From: Serpula lacrymans var. lacrymans S7.9
Lineage: Eukaryota; Basidiomycota; Agaricomycetes; Boletales; Serpulaceae
Assembly: GCF_000218685.1 (NCBI RefSeq)
Contig: NW_006763290.1
Span: 1,173,329 to 1,237,328, forward strand
Direction: 5' to 3'
DNA: 64,000 nt
A program made the translations under genes and the position numbers. The notes beneath the pieces were generated by a model. It did not search any database and was not told the DNA's origin. It saw nothing but the letters and a program-made list of their open reading frames with translations. Of the stretch, positions 20,872-31,390 are shown piece by piece (position 1 is the stretch's first letter; each line of letters begins with the position of its first letter).

Positions 20872-21795
20872 ATGGATATCAACAACAGTCCTCGCCCGCA
20901 AACTGACCTGGTTGCAGGCCAGCGGAATACAACGCTACAGCAAACCATTTTAGTACTACAACTGATCATCAATCAACAGCACAGATTGAACCAGGCAGCA
21001 ACACTCCTTTTCACCACTGCAGGTGCAGTCTCAACTCATCACACCAAGTCAGTCCTGGATAAACAACCCTATCACACCTCTGCTCTTCCTGGACAGGGAT
21101 GGGTGTTGGAACTCATGAACGGACATCCAGAACAAATTTGCTGCAAACTAGGAGTCCACCTAATGTATTTGAGAAATTAATTGAGACACTGAAAGATGCT
21201 GGTCATGAAGGTTCACGACATATAACCTGTTCAATTGAGAACTTCTGGGAAGTGTCTAGCCACTTGCTGAGAGCTAACAGGGACAGAACTAGAGTCCAGT
21301 ATGAGTAACTATATTATCAGAGAGTACAGAATGTGTACAGTACCTAGAGTCCAGTATGAGTAACTAAAGAATAGGAATACTGGACTCTGCAATACTAGTC
21401 CGAAGTTTTGTAAACAAAGGTAAACAAATCAGCCACAAAGGCAAAATTATAGAATGCTCAGTGAATACTGAACAATAGAGTAAAAAGAATAAAGAGGAAA
21501 GTGATTTAGAAAGAAGGGAAAATAGATAGCACAACTAGGTGCAGAATCACCAAAACTAACATAACCCTCCAAGAGAAATTAGCAATTTTTCTTTATACTG
21601 TTGTTACAGGGCTTTCAGTGAGGCATCTTGGAGAACACTTTCAGTGTTCTAATGATACAATATCAAGGTATATGAGCTTCCGTTGTATTTTATCCCATTA
21701 TACTAACACTATCTACAGATATTTCAAGGAAGTGCTCTTTGCCTTCTCGTTGCCTCCCATTTACAAAGCGGGCAAGGATTGCGAGGGCAATGTGG
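20872..21795 (+). pseudogene. PIF/Harbinger transposase B, N-terminal part, split by a solo LTR
   Basis: It begins at ATG 20,872 and includes QPYHTSALPGQGWVLELMNG, then (after a frameshift) LIETLKDAGHEGSRHIT. A solo LTR (21,228-21,561) intervenes. The frame then continues LQEKLAIFLYTVVTGLSVRH and HFQCSNDTISRY, a GT-AG intron (about 21,668-21,719), and FKEVLFAF. This is the Harbinger helix-turn-helix N-terminus; the catalytic core is absent. It diverges from the partner gene across a 265-bp gap (20,607-20,871) that could be a shared promoter. Confidence 0.75.
21228..21561 (-). repeat. Solo LTR family L3, copy 1
   Basis: On the minus strand it runs TGTTAGTTTTGGTGATTC to CTCAATTGAACA. The 5-bp duplication TAACC is exact (21,223-21,227 and 21,562-21,566). 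Excising it rejoins Harbinger transposase B in frame. Other copies lie at 29,183 and 30,407. Confidence 0.93.
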
Positions 21796-22037
21796 AACAA
21801 CTACTTGCAAGAATTGAGGGCAAGAAACAATCTGTATGTCTGAGAATTGTCTGCAGCAGAAGGGGCGGAACTTAGCGTGGACTAACTAGTTTTTTTTTTT
21901 TTCATTCACTTTGTTTGCTAAGCTGTTTGGTGCTGCTGCTGTTTTTTCACCTCAGATACAGTAATACAAAGCATACATGATTGTTGTACTAGACAATCAA
22001 CAAATTTGGACTGCTACATACACGCTACTGATAATTC

Positions 22038-22238
22038 ATATGTCAAGATCTTCAAGCCGCTTCGCAACCCAAATTTTATGAATATTTTCCCTCTCAGCAT
22101 CCACAGTGATGTCAAGGTAATCTTCCATGTATTCAGGCTTAGTACAAGAGAGATTCATCAACACAACAATCTGTTCTGGCTTCAGATAGTGTTTGTTCTC
22201 TTGAAGCAATTGATTGGCAAGGCTACGGCAAGTGGTTG
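22038..22238 (-). pseudogene. Unidentified coding remnant
   Basis: One open minus-strand frame reads CRSLANQLLQENKHYLKPEQ, then a stretch with EYMEDYLDITVDAERENIHK, ending VAKRLEDLDI and a stop. It has strong coding character but no family I recognise. It abuts a gypsy-2 integrase remnant on its right. Confidence 0.35.
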
Positions 22239-22244
22239 ATGTCA

Positions 22245-23387
22245 GCTGAGTGCTGTCATTGACTATGCCAGGCTACATGTAATTTCTGGAGATCAACTCT
22301 ATGGTTTGTTGCCACCCAGGGTGCCTAGCCACTGGAGTGTTGTGATGTCTATTTATAGCCTTGATTTTTGCAGACTGAGGCATATAGTATTATGATACAC
22401 AGTTTTTGGACTTTTAACTTTTAGTCTCCGCTTTAAGTTTCTTTCCCTTTTGGACACTTATGCCATACAGCACTCTCCTTTATTTTCAAACTCCACTTGT
22501 ATCTTTACTTTCTTGTGCTGCACTGCTTTCTCTTATTTTTAGATACAACTCCCTTACATGGTGAAGCTGGTCACAAGAGCTGCACCCTATAACATCATCA
22601 GCCACCACCAACTGTATAGTACAACATGAACAAAACACCCTGTAGTAGTATATATACCCTAATAGATCCAGGAGACTCCTCAGCAAGCCCTCCTGTTGTT
22701 TACCCACAACAAACTTGGTCCTAAACCTAAGGGAGTTTATCCACTCCCTCACTCACTTCTCTCTCCTTCTTCTCTTTATGCGCCAGAGTATAAAAACTTT
22801 GATTGTAACACATAGATCTTGTCTTTGTAGTGAAAAATCCCATCTTTCCATAAATAATGTTCATTGCCATCAAGGCACATCTTCTCTTCTGATGAGATAT
22901 CTTTCTTGAAGACTTCCAAAAGATCATGATCTAGCCCAATTCTAATATTGGCAACTCTGATAGACCAATCCAGGATTGACACCTTTGTTGTCATCTTCAA
23001 TACTGTTTGCTTGATCCTCTCTTCTAGACCAAGCAACCACTTTTCCCATAGAAGTTTCTGGCTTATGGATTAATTTATAATTAAACCTAGACAAGTATAC
23101 CGCATATTGGGCCTGTCTTTGGTTCAAGTCCTGGGCCATCATAAAATACTCCAGATTTTTATGATTGGTCCAGATTTCAAATTGGTGCCCAGCACCTTCT
23201 AAATAGCGCTGCCAGTCTTTTAGAGCTCTAATGATGGCCAGCATCTCTTTATCATAAATTTGATACTTGCACTTTGTAGGTGACAAACTATGCAATAAAT
23301 AGGCATATGACCTCCAAAGATTGTTAGGGCATTTAATTGATAGAACAGCCCCAGTAGCAAAATCAGAAAAGTTGGTTTCTAGCCGGT
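22245..23387 (-). pseudogene. pol: Gypsy-2 pol remnant (RNase H to integrase zinc site)
   Basis: From right to left it reads SDFATGAVLS, YQIYDKEMLAIIRALKDWQR, FEIWTNHKNLEYF, RQAQYAVYLSRFNYKLIHKP, NIRIGLDHDLLEVFKKDISS and, beyond an inserted LTR, AINRHHNTPVARHPGWQQTI. This is closely related to the copy at 46,090-46,800. The RNase H second Asp is Asn (WTNHKN). The LTR at 22,388-22,810 splits it. Confidence 0.85.
22388..22810 (+). repeat. G2 solo LTR inserted in gypsy-2 pol
   Basis: It starts TATTATGATACACAG (a mutated TGTTACGATACAC) and ends TTGATTGTAACA. The flanks TATAG (22,383-22,387) and CATAG (22,811-22,815) match at four of five bases. The pol frame of the host element can be followed on both sides. 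Confidence 0.85.
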
Positions 23388-23554
23388 GTTACACTTAGAA
23401 TGTGCAAGCCTGGTAACACTAGGTTTTTGGATGTACAAGTAGTTTTGATAAGCTCACTTGTGAGTGGGTTTGAAACATATTCTGAGAGAAGATGTTTATC
23501 TGATGAATACCAAGTTTGACATGAAGCATATAATCATGTTGAAGATGGTAACTA

Positions 23555-24513
23555 CATCAGGAAAAACCTAGTTGCCTTTTATAGCTATTTTAGCCACCAT
23601 AATGCTATATAGGGCAAATAGTAGCTATAGTAAGCCTAGACAAGTCCCTATTATATAGCCCTATATAGTAACACTATTTTGAGCCATTTGTTATACCTGC
23701 TATAGTAGTACTTTTGTGATACACACAGTTCATCTTTACTATGGCTGCTTTTATAGAGTATAAGAGATATCATAATTCTGGATTCTTGTTTCAGATCAAT
23801 CATACTAATTTACTTTTACTATAGCCAGAGAACACATATAGCAAACTGTCAAAATTTATTCCTAATACTGTTGTATGACTTGCATAGAGTAAACTACTGT
23901 AATAAAGTGAACCCCCACAAACTAGAAAATCCTCTCAATTTCCTATTTGGTCTTGAGATACTCATACTGTTCACTGTGGACAACGTTCAATATTATTGTA
24001 TAAATATATTTTGACAATACTCACAGAATTTCATGAATGACTTGATAAGTTTTCTTTGTAGTTTGTCAAGCCTTGAGGGATAGTGCAAGCATCTGGTAAG
24101 TGATTATAAGTATAGGTATAGATATAGTAAATAGATTTTGGCTTGTTAACCTATTCACACCTGTTCGGAAAAAGATAAGGTGGCCAAACAAATTTTGAAG
24201 TAGTTGTGACATACCTTAGTAATAATTGAAGCAATAGTGTATGCTACTACTACCAGCTGATATTGTGGTGGTGGGATATGTTGGGTATTGATATGGCACT
24301 GGTACCAGTGGCCACTGTGAATAGAGCAGAGCTAACTTTAGTACCTTATAAGATATTTATCAGAAAAAAACTATACCTAGAGCTAACAACATACCTAATA
24401 AGTGTGCTATTAACTGAATCTTGTTGCAACTTGAAAGGATAGAGAGATGTGCAAGACTTTGAAGTGCAATGGTGTTCATTGTGATGTGACATACAATATC
24501 ATGCTAGTGTCAC
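23555..24513. mobile_element. TIR element T1-b, left part
   Basis: It starts CATCAGGAAAAACCTAGTTG and follows T1-a closely for the first 150 bases, more loosely further in, with the same TATAGC-rich zone. Exon-like minus-strand pieces correspond to those of T1-a. It is cut at 24,514 by a solo LTR just after CTAGTGTCAC, which T1-a also has (about 19,697). No right end was found beyond the LTR. Confidence 0.75.
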
Positions 24514-24931
24514 TGTTACGATACACAATTTTCGGACCTTTAAATTTCGTTCTCCTCTATAAAACTTCTTTCTCATTTCTCACACACTTGTGCCATCCGG
24601 CACTTTCCTTTTGTTCAGACTTTCACTTTCTTGCACTGCACTGCTTCTCCTTATTTTTAGATACAACTCTCTCATGCAGTGGAGCTGGTCACATGGGCTG
24701 TGCCCTATGTCATCATCAGTCACTGCCTTCATCAACTGTATAATACACATATACAAATAACTTGTAGTTGTATAAATACCCCAATAGATCAAGGAAACTC
24801 CTCAGCGAGTCCTCCTGTTGAATACCATCAACTAACTTGGTCCTAAACCTAAGGGAGTTTATCCACTCCTTCATTTACCCTCTCTGCTTGTTTTTACTGT
24901 GTGCTAGAGTATAAAAACTTTGGTTGTAACA
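24514..24931 (+). repeat. G2 solo LTR (418 bp)
   Basis: It starts TGTTACGATACACAATTTTC and ends TTGGTTGTAACA. The flanks do not match (GTCAC left, AATAG right), so flanking sequence was probably lost afterwards. It contains GGAAACTCCTCAGCGAGTCC. Confidence 0.85.
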
Positions 24932-26635
24932 AATAGTAGGCACAGTGTACAGTGATGGCTTTCCACATGTGTATGCATGACCAACTCCTAATCTCCAATA
25001 ATATCTCATAGTCATGTCTCAATCTACAAACCTATGAGTTCTAAAAAATGAGTGTCACTTATCCAAGTTTAAGCTAGAATATGCATACCTATTGACATAA
25101 TTTTTTTTCCAGTCCTGACTGTCTTGTGTGAATTTAAACATTCCAACACCATCAGGATGTAGCCTGCATCAGGAAAACATGATTTTACTATAAGTGGATA
25201 TACTTGGATGTGCTGCATTTATAGTACAATTGTTGCAATTAAAGTAATCCAAAGCCAACTAGATCAGCTCAAAGTAATTAATAGTTTAATCATAGGATTC
25301 AAGTGATTATACTACAACAAATGAGGATCTAACTTGTGGTGCTTATGTTGCATGCTAAAATCAGCAATACCTAGCAAAACCAATGTGTGAGCTGGAATCA
25401 CAAAATGTATCAGTACAGATCTATAATTCTAGTTAGTGTCTTGTATCTGGCACCTCAGTGACCGCTCTTGAAGGCATTCAGGCTCCGCTCAAACATGTTC
25501 CCACGCTTTGAGCCAGCCACTTTGCTCAAAATATGACAGGGTGGCTGGCTCAACATGCAGGAACATATTTGAGTGGAGCCTGGATGCCTTCAAGAGCGGT
25601 CGAAGTTGTCTATAATACTACTGAGGCTCTCTGAAGTGCTTTGTGAACTATGGGAAAGTGGGAGTGTCTTGCCAGAACACTCCTGCCCTCCGCTCCTGCT
25701 TGTCACTATGCTGTACAGTGTTCAAGCGTGGGAACATATTGATGGTATGCATAATATATCCACCAGGCCCAGGGCCTTTGGTTATCTATAAAATTGTAAA
25801 TTTCCTCCACAATGGATGCTGTAGTCTCTGCTGCCATGTCCCAACTACAAATTGGGTAAGTATAATTTTCCCATATGCAAGACACCAACTGACCACTGTT
25901 GATGGAGATTATTGTGACATTTTGGCTTGAACTGGAGGATTGTGTCAGGCTGTTATGTAGTTGAGGTAAGGCTCCAGAATATTGTTTGGCTGATACTGCT
26001 AAAATTCCAGGTGAGTATGATATATTAGTACTTTGTGTCTTTGTGTCCTTCTATCACAGATAACATTAATAGTACTGCCAATAGTAATAGTACATCCTCA
26101 GCATGCTTGATCCATTTGAAAGGCTTCAGTTGTGCGGATCTGTAACATGAGGTTGCAGAAACATACATTTGAAGGCAGGTGTTGTAGCCTCATAGTTGAG
26201 TAGACAGGAGCACGAGAAATCCCACTTGCTGTTTTGATGGTGCAAGTGTCCTGGCAGGAAACTCATGCCTTGCACCCCCCGTCACACAACACCAAGACCG
26301 TGAGAAACTTCCCTCCAACCATGCACAACAACTCAGACCACAACAACAGTCTCCATAGCATTTTTTTCTTTGGTTCAAAATGAACTGGAGCTTATACTTT
26401 GCTTTAATCTTAGCTAGAACTTTTCTTTTTTTCCTGTTTTGAGCAATGTTGTACAATTTCCAAATAGCCATCTGTCTATATGTGTTTGTGGGTCCATATT
26501 GGGTTTGTTTCAACTTGTGTTTATACTTTTTTTTAGTCTATGTTTGAGTCTTTATGTCTTGCTTCCTTTTTGGCTGTTTCTTGCTTTTCTTTCCCTTGTA
26601 ATTGTCTACATTGTTTAACATCTCATCAAAATGAC
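24932..26635. other. Repeat-derived spacer with a T2-type end at 25,167
   Basis: CATCAGGAAAACATGATTTT at 25,167 is a left end of the T2 family with no matching right end nearby. A long foldback (25,460-25,601) is listed separately. A minus-strand ORF (26,190-26,513) contains a cysteine cluster KCYGDCCCGLSCC but no family I recognise. A poly-T-rich stretch precedes the DUF6532-like exons at 26,636. Confidence 0.4.
25460..25601. repeat. 142-bp foldback with 42-bp arms
   Basis: Arms 25,460-25,501 and 25,560-25,601 are inverted copies with three differences, all of which still allow G-U pairing in RNA. They start GACCGCTCTTGAAGGCATTC and end with the complement. A second inner pair (AGCCAGCCAC / GTGGCTGGCT) lies between, so almost the whole unit can fold. 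A small MITE is the simplest explanation; no clear target duplication is seen. Confidence 0.8.
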
Positions 26636-27581
26636 GGTTATGCAACCATGGAAAAATGACATCTTCAGGACGCTCTTTCAAAGTCAGTGGTGGGGACCTA
26701 AAGGTGAAGGAAGAAAATATGGTAAAAAAGACAACCCATATCTCCATAACCCCCTGCACTCGCCCTGGTAGCATGCTTTGTAAGGTTTTTCTCACTCTTT
26801 TATTCACAAGTTTAATTATATATTTAGGTTTAACGTGCTTTGCTTGGCACTATCAACAATAGAATGATAGAATTCTCTGAGAATTCATTTGCTTCAAGGT
26901 ATGTACAATTTTCTTTCTGGTTATTTTATGTATTTGCCTCATTTAATTCATAGATGGGAGCATTATATGAACCTAATTCAAGAGTCCAGGGAACGGTCCC
27001 CAACATATCTGGCAAGCATGTTTGGTGATATTGAAGAATTTGTATGGTGAATTGATCACTCTAATTTTTTTATTGTCTTTCTCTTATATTTTACAGGGGT
27101 GGTCCTAGTATTTTTTCTTTTTCTGAATCCTCCCATCTCATATTTGACTTCAATCCTTTAGAGAAGGCAGCCAAGGCTTTTAAGCAGTAATCTCATATAC
27201 TTGTAGCTGTCATTTGTATATTGTGCTTTGGTAAATCATTGATATTTTGACTGTTTTTACATTTTGAGAATGAGTGGAAGTAAAATGCTCTGGATTGATT
27301 CAGTTAGCTTTGAATGGTGTTTAAAGGGATTAGAACCATTTATATCAATATATTGCAAGGTTGTATACAGCTGGGGTGACTTTGATATATTTGACTTTTT
27401 ATGTTATAAGTCTGTATATTTTTGCATTTGGTGTGCTATAGTGTACTCTATAGTGCACTATAGCAAGGGACTTTGTAAGATTTGCACTTACAGATCTGAA
27501 CTGATCTGAGTGATATTTTTGCTATAATAGCATATTTTTTGCACTTTATTGCATTTATAGCCATATCATGTTTTCCTGATG
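26636..27581 (+). mobile_element. TIR element T2-b with 3' exons of a DUF6532-like gene
   Basis: The right end is GTTTTCCTGATG, finishing at 27,581. Plus-strand exons read VMQPWKNDIFRTLFQSQWWG (26,636-26,700), EFSENSFAS (about 26,870-26,900), HYMNLIQESRERSPTYLASM (about 26,963-27,020) and SSHLIYDFNPLEKAAKAFKQ (about 27,130-27,190), the last with a stop behind it. It is the inverted counterpart of 9397-10,350. The N-terminal exons and left end are missing; different sequence occupies 26,190-26,600. Confidence 0.7.
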
Positions 27582-28128
27582 TGTCTTCAAAGAAGACAGG
27601 CACAAGGTGAGAACTTCACAGAACATTAGCAGGATTGACAAACCCAAAGCACCCTCCTCATTGGTGTGAACAAAACAGAATAGTATGACAAGTTCACTCT
27701 CTTGATGAGTTGTACTATTTGTTGCAGCTTTTGAGGTTGTGCTCCAGTGCCCCAAGATTGTATCTTGTTGATGTTGTTACAGCTCCAGAATTTGAGAAGA
27801 ATATTTTTTTGGTCAACTACAATACATTATTGTGGTATTGTTCCCCATTGTTTGTTTCCTTGGTGTAAATGATCCTACTAAGATAATTCTGGCTGTTGTG
27901 AAAAGCTGTATAATTGATGCAATGAATTCAAGAGAAGTACTGTACTACTGAAAGTTGGGCCCGTTGGAGATGGTAGATATAAAATGCATGCAATGCGCTG
28001 TAGGGAGAGTGCAAGTGGGCAATAGGTGGGCAATAATTGACAAGAGTGGAGGTCTGGCTTGTACTGTTGGAATTGTCAAAGCCTGGGCCTTGTTAGACAA
28101 CATTGTGCAATTGAGTGTTGATATCCAA
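27582..28128. other. No gene recognised; short LTR-like fragment
   Basis: The stretch GTGCTCCAGTGCCCCAAGAT ... GTTGTTACA (27,736-27,782) matches the terminal 45 bases of the L-A LTRs at 40,142 and 53,231. The rest shows nothing I can name. Confidence 0.4.
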
Positions 28129-28203
28129 GGGCTGGTAGCTCAGTTGGTTAGAGCACCGCCATACATAGGCAGGAGGTCCTGGGTTAAATCCCCGGCTGGT
28201 CCA
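28129..28203 (+). tRNA. tRNA-like gene or tRNA-derived repeat, apparent anticodon ACA
   Basis: A full cloverleaf can be drawn: acceptor GGGCTGG/CTGGTCC with three G-U pairs; D stem GCTC/GAGC; anticodon stem CCGCC/GGCAG with one mismatch; 7-nt loop ATACATA; T stem CTGGG/CCCGG. A box TAGCTCAGTTGG and B box GGTTAAATCCC are good pol III promoters, and T6 follows about 10 bases downstream. The T loop has TTA instead of TTC. Eukaryotic tRNA-Cys normally has GCA, so ACA suggests a pseudogene or SINE head. Related tRNA-like segments lie at 37,127-37,200 and 41,574-41,647 on the other strand. Confidence 0.5.
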
Positions 28204-29182
28204 ATTTGCTTTTTTGTACTCTCTAAGTCCACTGTGTATTATTACATGCACTGTGTACAGCTTTGATTCTTTCAACTAGCTACATTGATCACACTAATAT
28301 AATTGGGTTGAGTAGGCTTTTTGATGTATTTATACTCATAATTAACTAGAGATACAATCAAGTGGTGATAAGCATAATAAATACTGTGTATATTTACTAA
28401 TCCTCTCAACAGTATAATATTGTTGATACAAGTGGTGATTGTTACCCATTCCAGCGTAGATATACACTGCCTGCATTTTTTCTATGTGTACCAAAAGTTT
28501 GGTGGGAATAATTGGACTGAAAAACAGGTGAGTATCATGCATTTAAACGGTGACTGAAAATTACCTAGCAATCACCACCTACCCAACAACTATCAGATTT
28601 TGTAGTGAAACTTGCATATCCCTACATCTATTGCTGATTTTCACAAGTATTGGTCTCACAGTGCCAGCTAATCTTGTACTGTTATTATTCTTCATTTCTT
28701 GGAAACAATAATCCTTTCTTGTGGTTTTTGATGCTAACTGCTGCTCTCAGTATGCTTACAATGGTTTCTTGTATCACATTATGTTTTTCTTACAAGTTAT
28801 TTTTTGTTTTTTACATTACTCTGATGCCAAAATGTGCTTGTGTGAGTTGTGTCTGAGCCAATGTTTGAATTATAAATATTTATTTCTATGGGCTACAGCT
28901 GAATTCAGATCAATAGGCCAGAGATTTCAAAAATTACAGACACAGGAGTTTGACTAACCTTCAACTGTGTTATAATGTTAGACTAAAACACAAAAAAAGA
29001 CTAAACAAGTGGTCAGCTTTGGTTGTGGCTGAGAGACAGAGCTTGTAAAATGACAAGTCCAAGACTAGTACTTCTACAGCAAAAGAAACCATTGTAAATG
29101 GACCAAAAATAGTTCAACATTGATCTCATAACACTGATAAACTATAGGGTGAATATATAAGTAAGGCCATCATAGGGCAAAG
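28204..29182. other. No gene recognised
   Basis: This AT-rich sequence has only short ORFs (for example 28,650-28,957) of hydrophobic low-complexity character. No TIR, LTR or tRNA signal was found. Confidence 0.4.
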
Positions 29183-29502
29183 TGTTAGTTTTGGTGATTC
29201 TACACCTTTGTGCTACCTATATATTTTCATTCCTTTCTCTATCTATTCTTCTATCATTCACTATTGATTGTGTTCTCTATTATTTCGCCTTTGTGGCTGC
29301 TTTGTTTACCTTTGTTTACAAAACTTCGGACAGTACTGCAGAGTCTAATGCTTCCTATTCTCTAGTTACTCACATTGGACTCTAGGTACTGTATACCTGT
29401 CATACTCTCTAATAATATAGTTACTCACATTGGACTCTAGTTCCAGTCCCTGATTGCTCTCAGCAAGTGGCTAGACACTTCCTTCAAGCTTTGTTCTTAA
29501 TA
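29183..29502 (+). repeat. Solo LTR family L3, copy 3
   Basis: It starts TGTTAGTTTTGGTGATTC. With an exact CAAAG duplication (29,178-29,182 and 29,503-29,507) the LTR ends ...CTTAATA, so the terminal CA has become TA. It lies in the same orientation as copy 2 (30,407), but their different duplications show two separate insertions, not one element. Confidence 0.85.
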
Positions 29503-29526
29503 CAAAGCAGCAAAACTCACCCCTCA

Positions 29527-31160
29527 TGGCCTCTCAACCTGTAAACCCCTATCTCAATGACCCACAAAATGTGCCGCAGATGCCAGGGGGGTATCAAGTG
29601 CCTCAGGCTCCCAGTTATCCCAACTATCCTGTGATGGCAATCAGATATCCAGATCATCACTTTGCCATGTAATACGGCCATCCAGGTGCACAGCTGGTAG
29701 TTCACCCAAATATGCAAGGCATGCAACAGCTATACGGGTATCCACAGATGCCCGCAATGCCCATAAGGCCTCCACCAACATATAACCAGCATCACAGAGA
29801 TGTCGGCCTTGTAGTCCATCACTAGCAGATGAACCACCCCCAGCAACAGCATCATCCAAGGCTCGCCCAAATGCTGAGCCTTGACCTGGAGGTAAGCTAG
29901 TCAGTTATCCTTCAATATGCTCATTTGCTGACCTACCTATGTTATCAAGTGTTTGTATTCATGACCAATGTTGTGAGCGGCAATGCAAAAAGGGGGTTTG
30001 AGGCTGTTACAGACATGCTGTGGGTTGACTTCCAGTAGCACATGTTTAAATTGGTGGATGGGCCCCATGGAAATGCATAGCTTGTGTACAGGATATCAGG
30101 TGATACTGGTAAGCAGTCCCACATGAATAATTATTGGGACTTCAAGTTGGCAATGGACCAACTGTTGAGCAAGGCACAAAGTGCTCACACTCAAGCAGTT
30201 ACCCTGGAAATAAAAAACCTTGTGAGTTTGTTTGTGAAATTACATGGGGCACTCATCAAATTCTTCCATAGACTCCACCGTGACTCCTACTGCTGCCACA
30301 AAAAAGAAACGGACTCGCAAAAAATGTACCACCCGTTCCAGATCCTAAGTCAAATGGGCAGCTCAAGGCTTTTAAGTAGCTTGAGCAAGCTATTAGGTGC
30401 AAGTCCTGTTAGTTTTGGTGATTCTGCACCTAGTTGTGCTATCTATTTTCCCTTCTTTCTAAATCACTTTCCTCTTTATTTTTTTTGCTCTATTGTTCAG
30501 TATTCACTGAGCATTCTATAATTTTTGCCTTTGTGGCTGATTTGTTTACCTTTGTTTACAAAACTTCGGACTAGTATTGCAGAGTCCAGTATTCCTATTC
30601 TTTAGTTACTCATACTGGACTCTAGGTACTGTACACATTCTGTACTCTCTGATAATATAGTTACTCATACTAGACTCTAATTCTGTCCCTGTTAGCTCTC
30701 AGCAAGTGGCTAGACACTTCCCAGAAGTTCTCAATTGAACAAGTCCCACCATGGACACTGTGTCATTGACCAAACAAACAGCTATGACATCCACCGACGT
30801 TTAAATCATCAAGAGATGACCTTGTGGGCGAAGAAAATCATTAGTACTTTTTTTTGTCCAAAACATAGGTCACTTACCATTCATACATAGTCTCTTAGGC
30901 AAGCCACAATATTCTCTCTGCCCCATTGCCTCAATTTTTACCAAAAGCTGACAAAAAAAGCCTGCCTTTTGCAGCAAGCGGGCACCCCCAACATCCATGT
31001 CACTATTAAAAATATCACTCCAAGCTCTAAAGCAGCCATTCAATGAGTGGCAATTCAACAAGCTACTATACAACAGCAAGTCCAGCACAAATTGAATCAC
31101 TGAGCCCTCCTCCAATTACTCAGCCAAAATACTCACCTCAAGAACAAGAGGTGCTGCCAT
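29527..31160 (+). pseudogene. Decayed repetitive ORF of unknown function, split by a solo LTR
   Basis: It starts MASQPVNPYLNDPQNVPQMP, with a Pro/Gln/Tyr-rich N-terminus. After an intron it reads VFMTNVVSGNAKRGFEAVTD, YRISGDTGKQSHMNNYWDFK and LAMDQLLSKAQSAHT. Beyond the LTR (30,407-30,741) the frame continues GHCVIDQTNSYDIHRRLNHQ and EMTLWAKKI, then a Gln/Pro-rich tail up to the copia insertion at 31,163. In-frame stops near 29,670, 29,827, 30,036 and 30,080 can each be read as CAA/CAG turned into TAA/TAG. I have the impression of a repeated agaricomycete gene family but cannot name its role. Confidence 0.5.
30407..30741 (+). repeat. Solo LTR family L3, copy 2
   Basis: It runs TGTTAGTTTTGGTGATTC to TTCTCAATTGAACA with exact AGTCC duplications (30,402-30,406 and 30,742-30,746). 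Removing it and one duplication restores the reading frame of the surrounding ORF (...RCKS / HHGHCVID). Confidence 0.93.
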
Positions 31161-31162
31161 AT

Positions 31163-31379
31163 CTTAATAAACCTATGTGAAACTCAGCCGCTGCCCAAGA
31201 GGCTATAGAAACGACTGAGGTATTTCTATACTAAACCCCCTACTACTTATAGTCGGAGGTGCTACTCACTATAGTATAATGACTCCTAGGAGAACAATGG
31301 TTACTCCATGGAGTGGTGGCTATGCTCCATAGAGAACAATGGCTGCTTCGGCAGAGACCGGGTTTATCCAGTTTTGTCA
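31163..31379 (-). repeat. C2 copia 3' LTR, copy a (217 bp)
   Basis: It starts (minus) TGACAAAACTGGATAAACCC just after the purine tract AAGTGGGAG and ends ...GGTTTATTAAG. It carries one copy of the roughly 34-bp block TTTCTATAGCCTCTTGGGCA and lacks about 50 bases present in the 5' LTR. Confidence 0.88.
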
Positions 31380-31390
31380 CTCCCACTTGA

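Noticed and set aside
26190..26513. Cysteine-cluster ORF as a small secreted protein
   Set aside because: No signal peptide at the start, highly basic N-terminus and position in repeat debris; a hydrophobin or effector reading is not supported.
29183..30741. Two L3 LTRs in the same orientation as the ends of one 1.5-kb retroelement
   Set aside because: They have different exact target duplications (CAAAG, AGTCC), and the sequence between them continues beyond the second LTR as one ORF.
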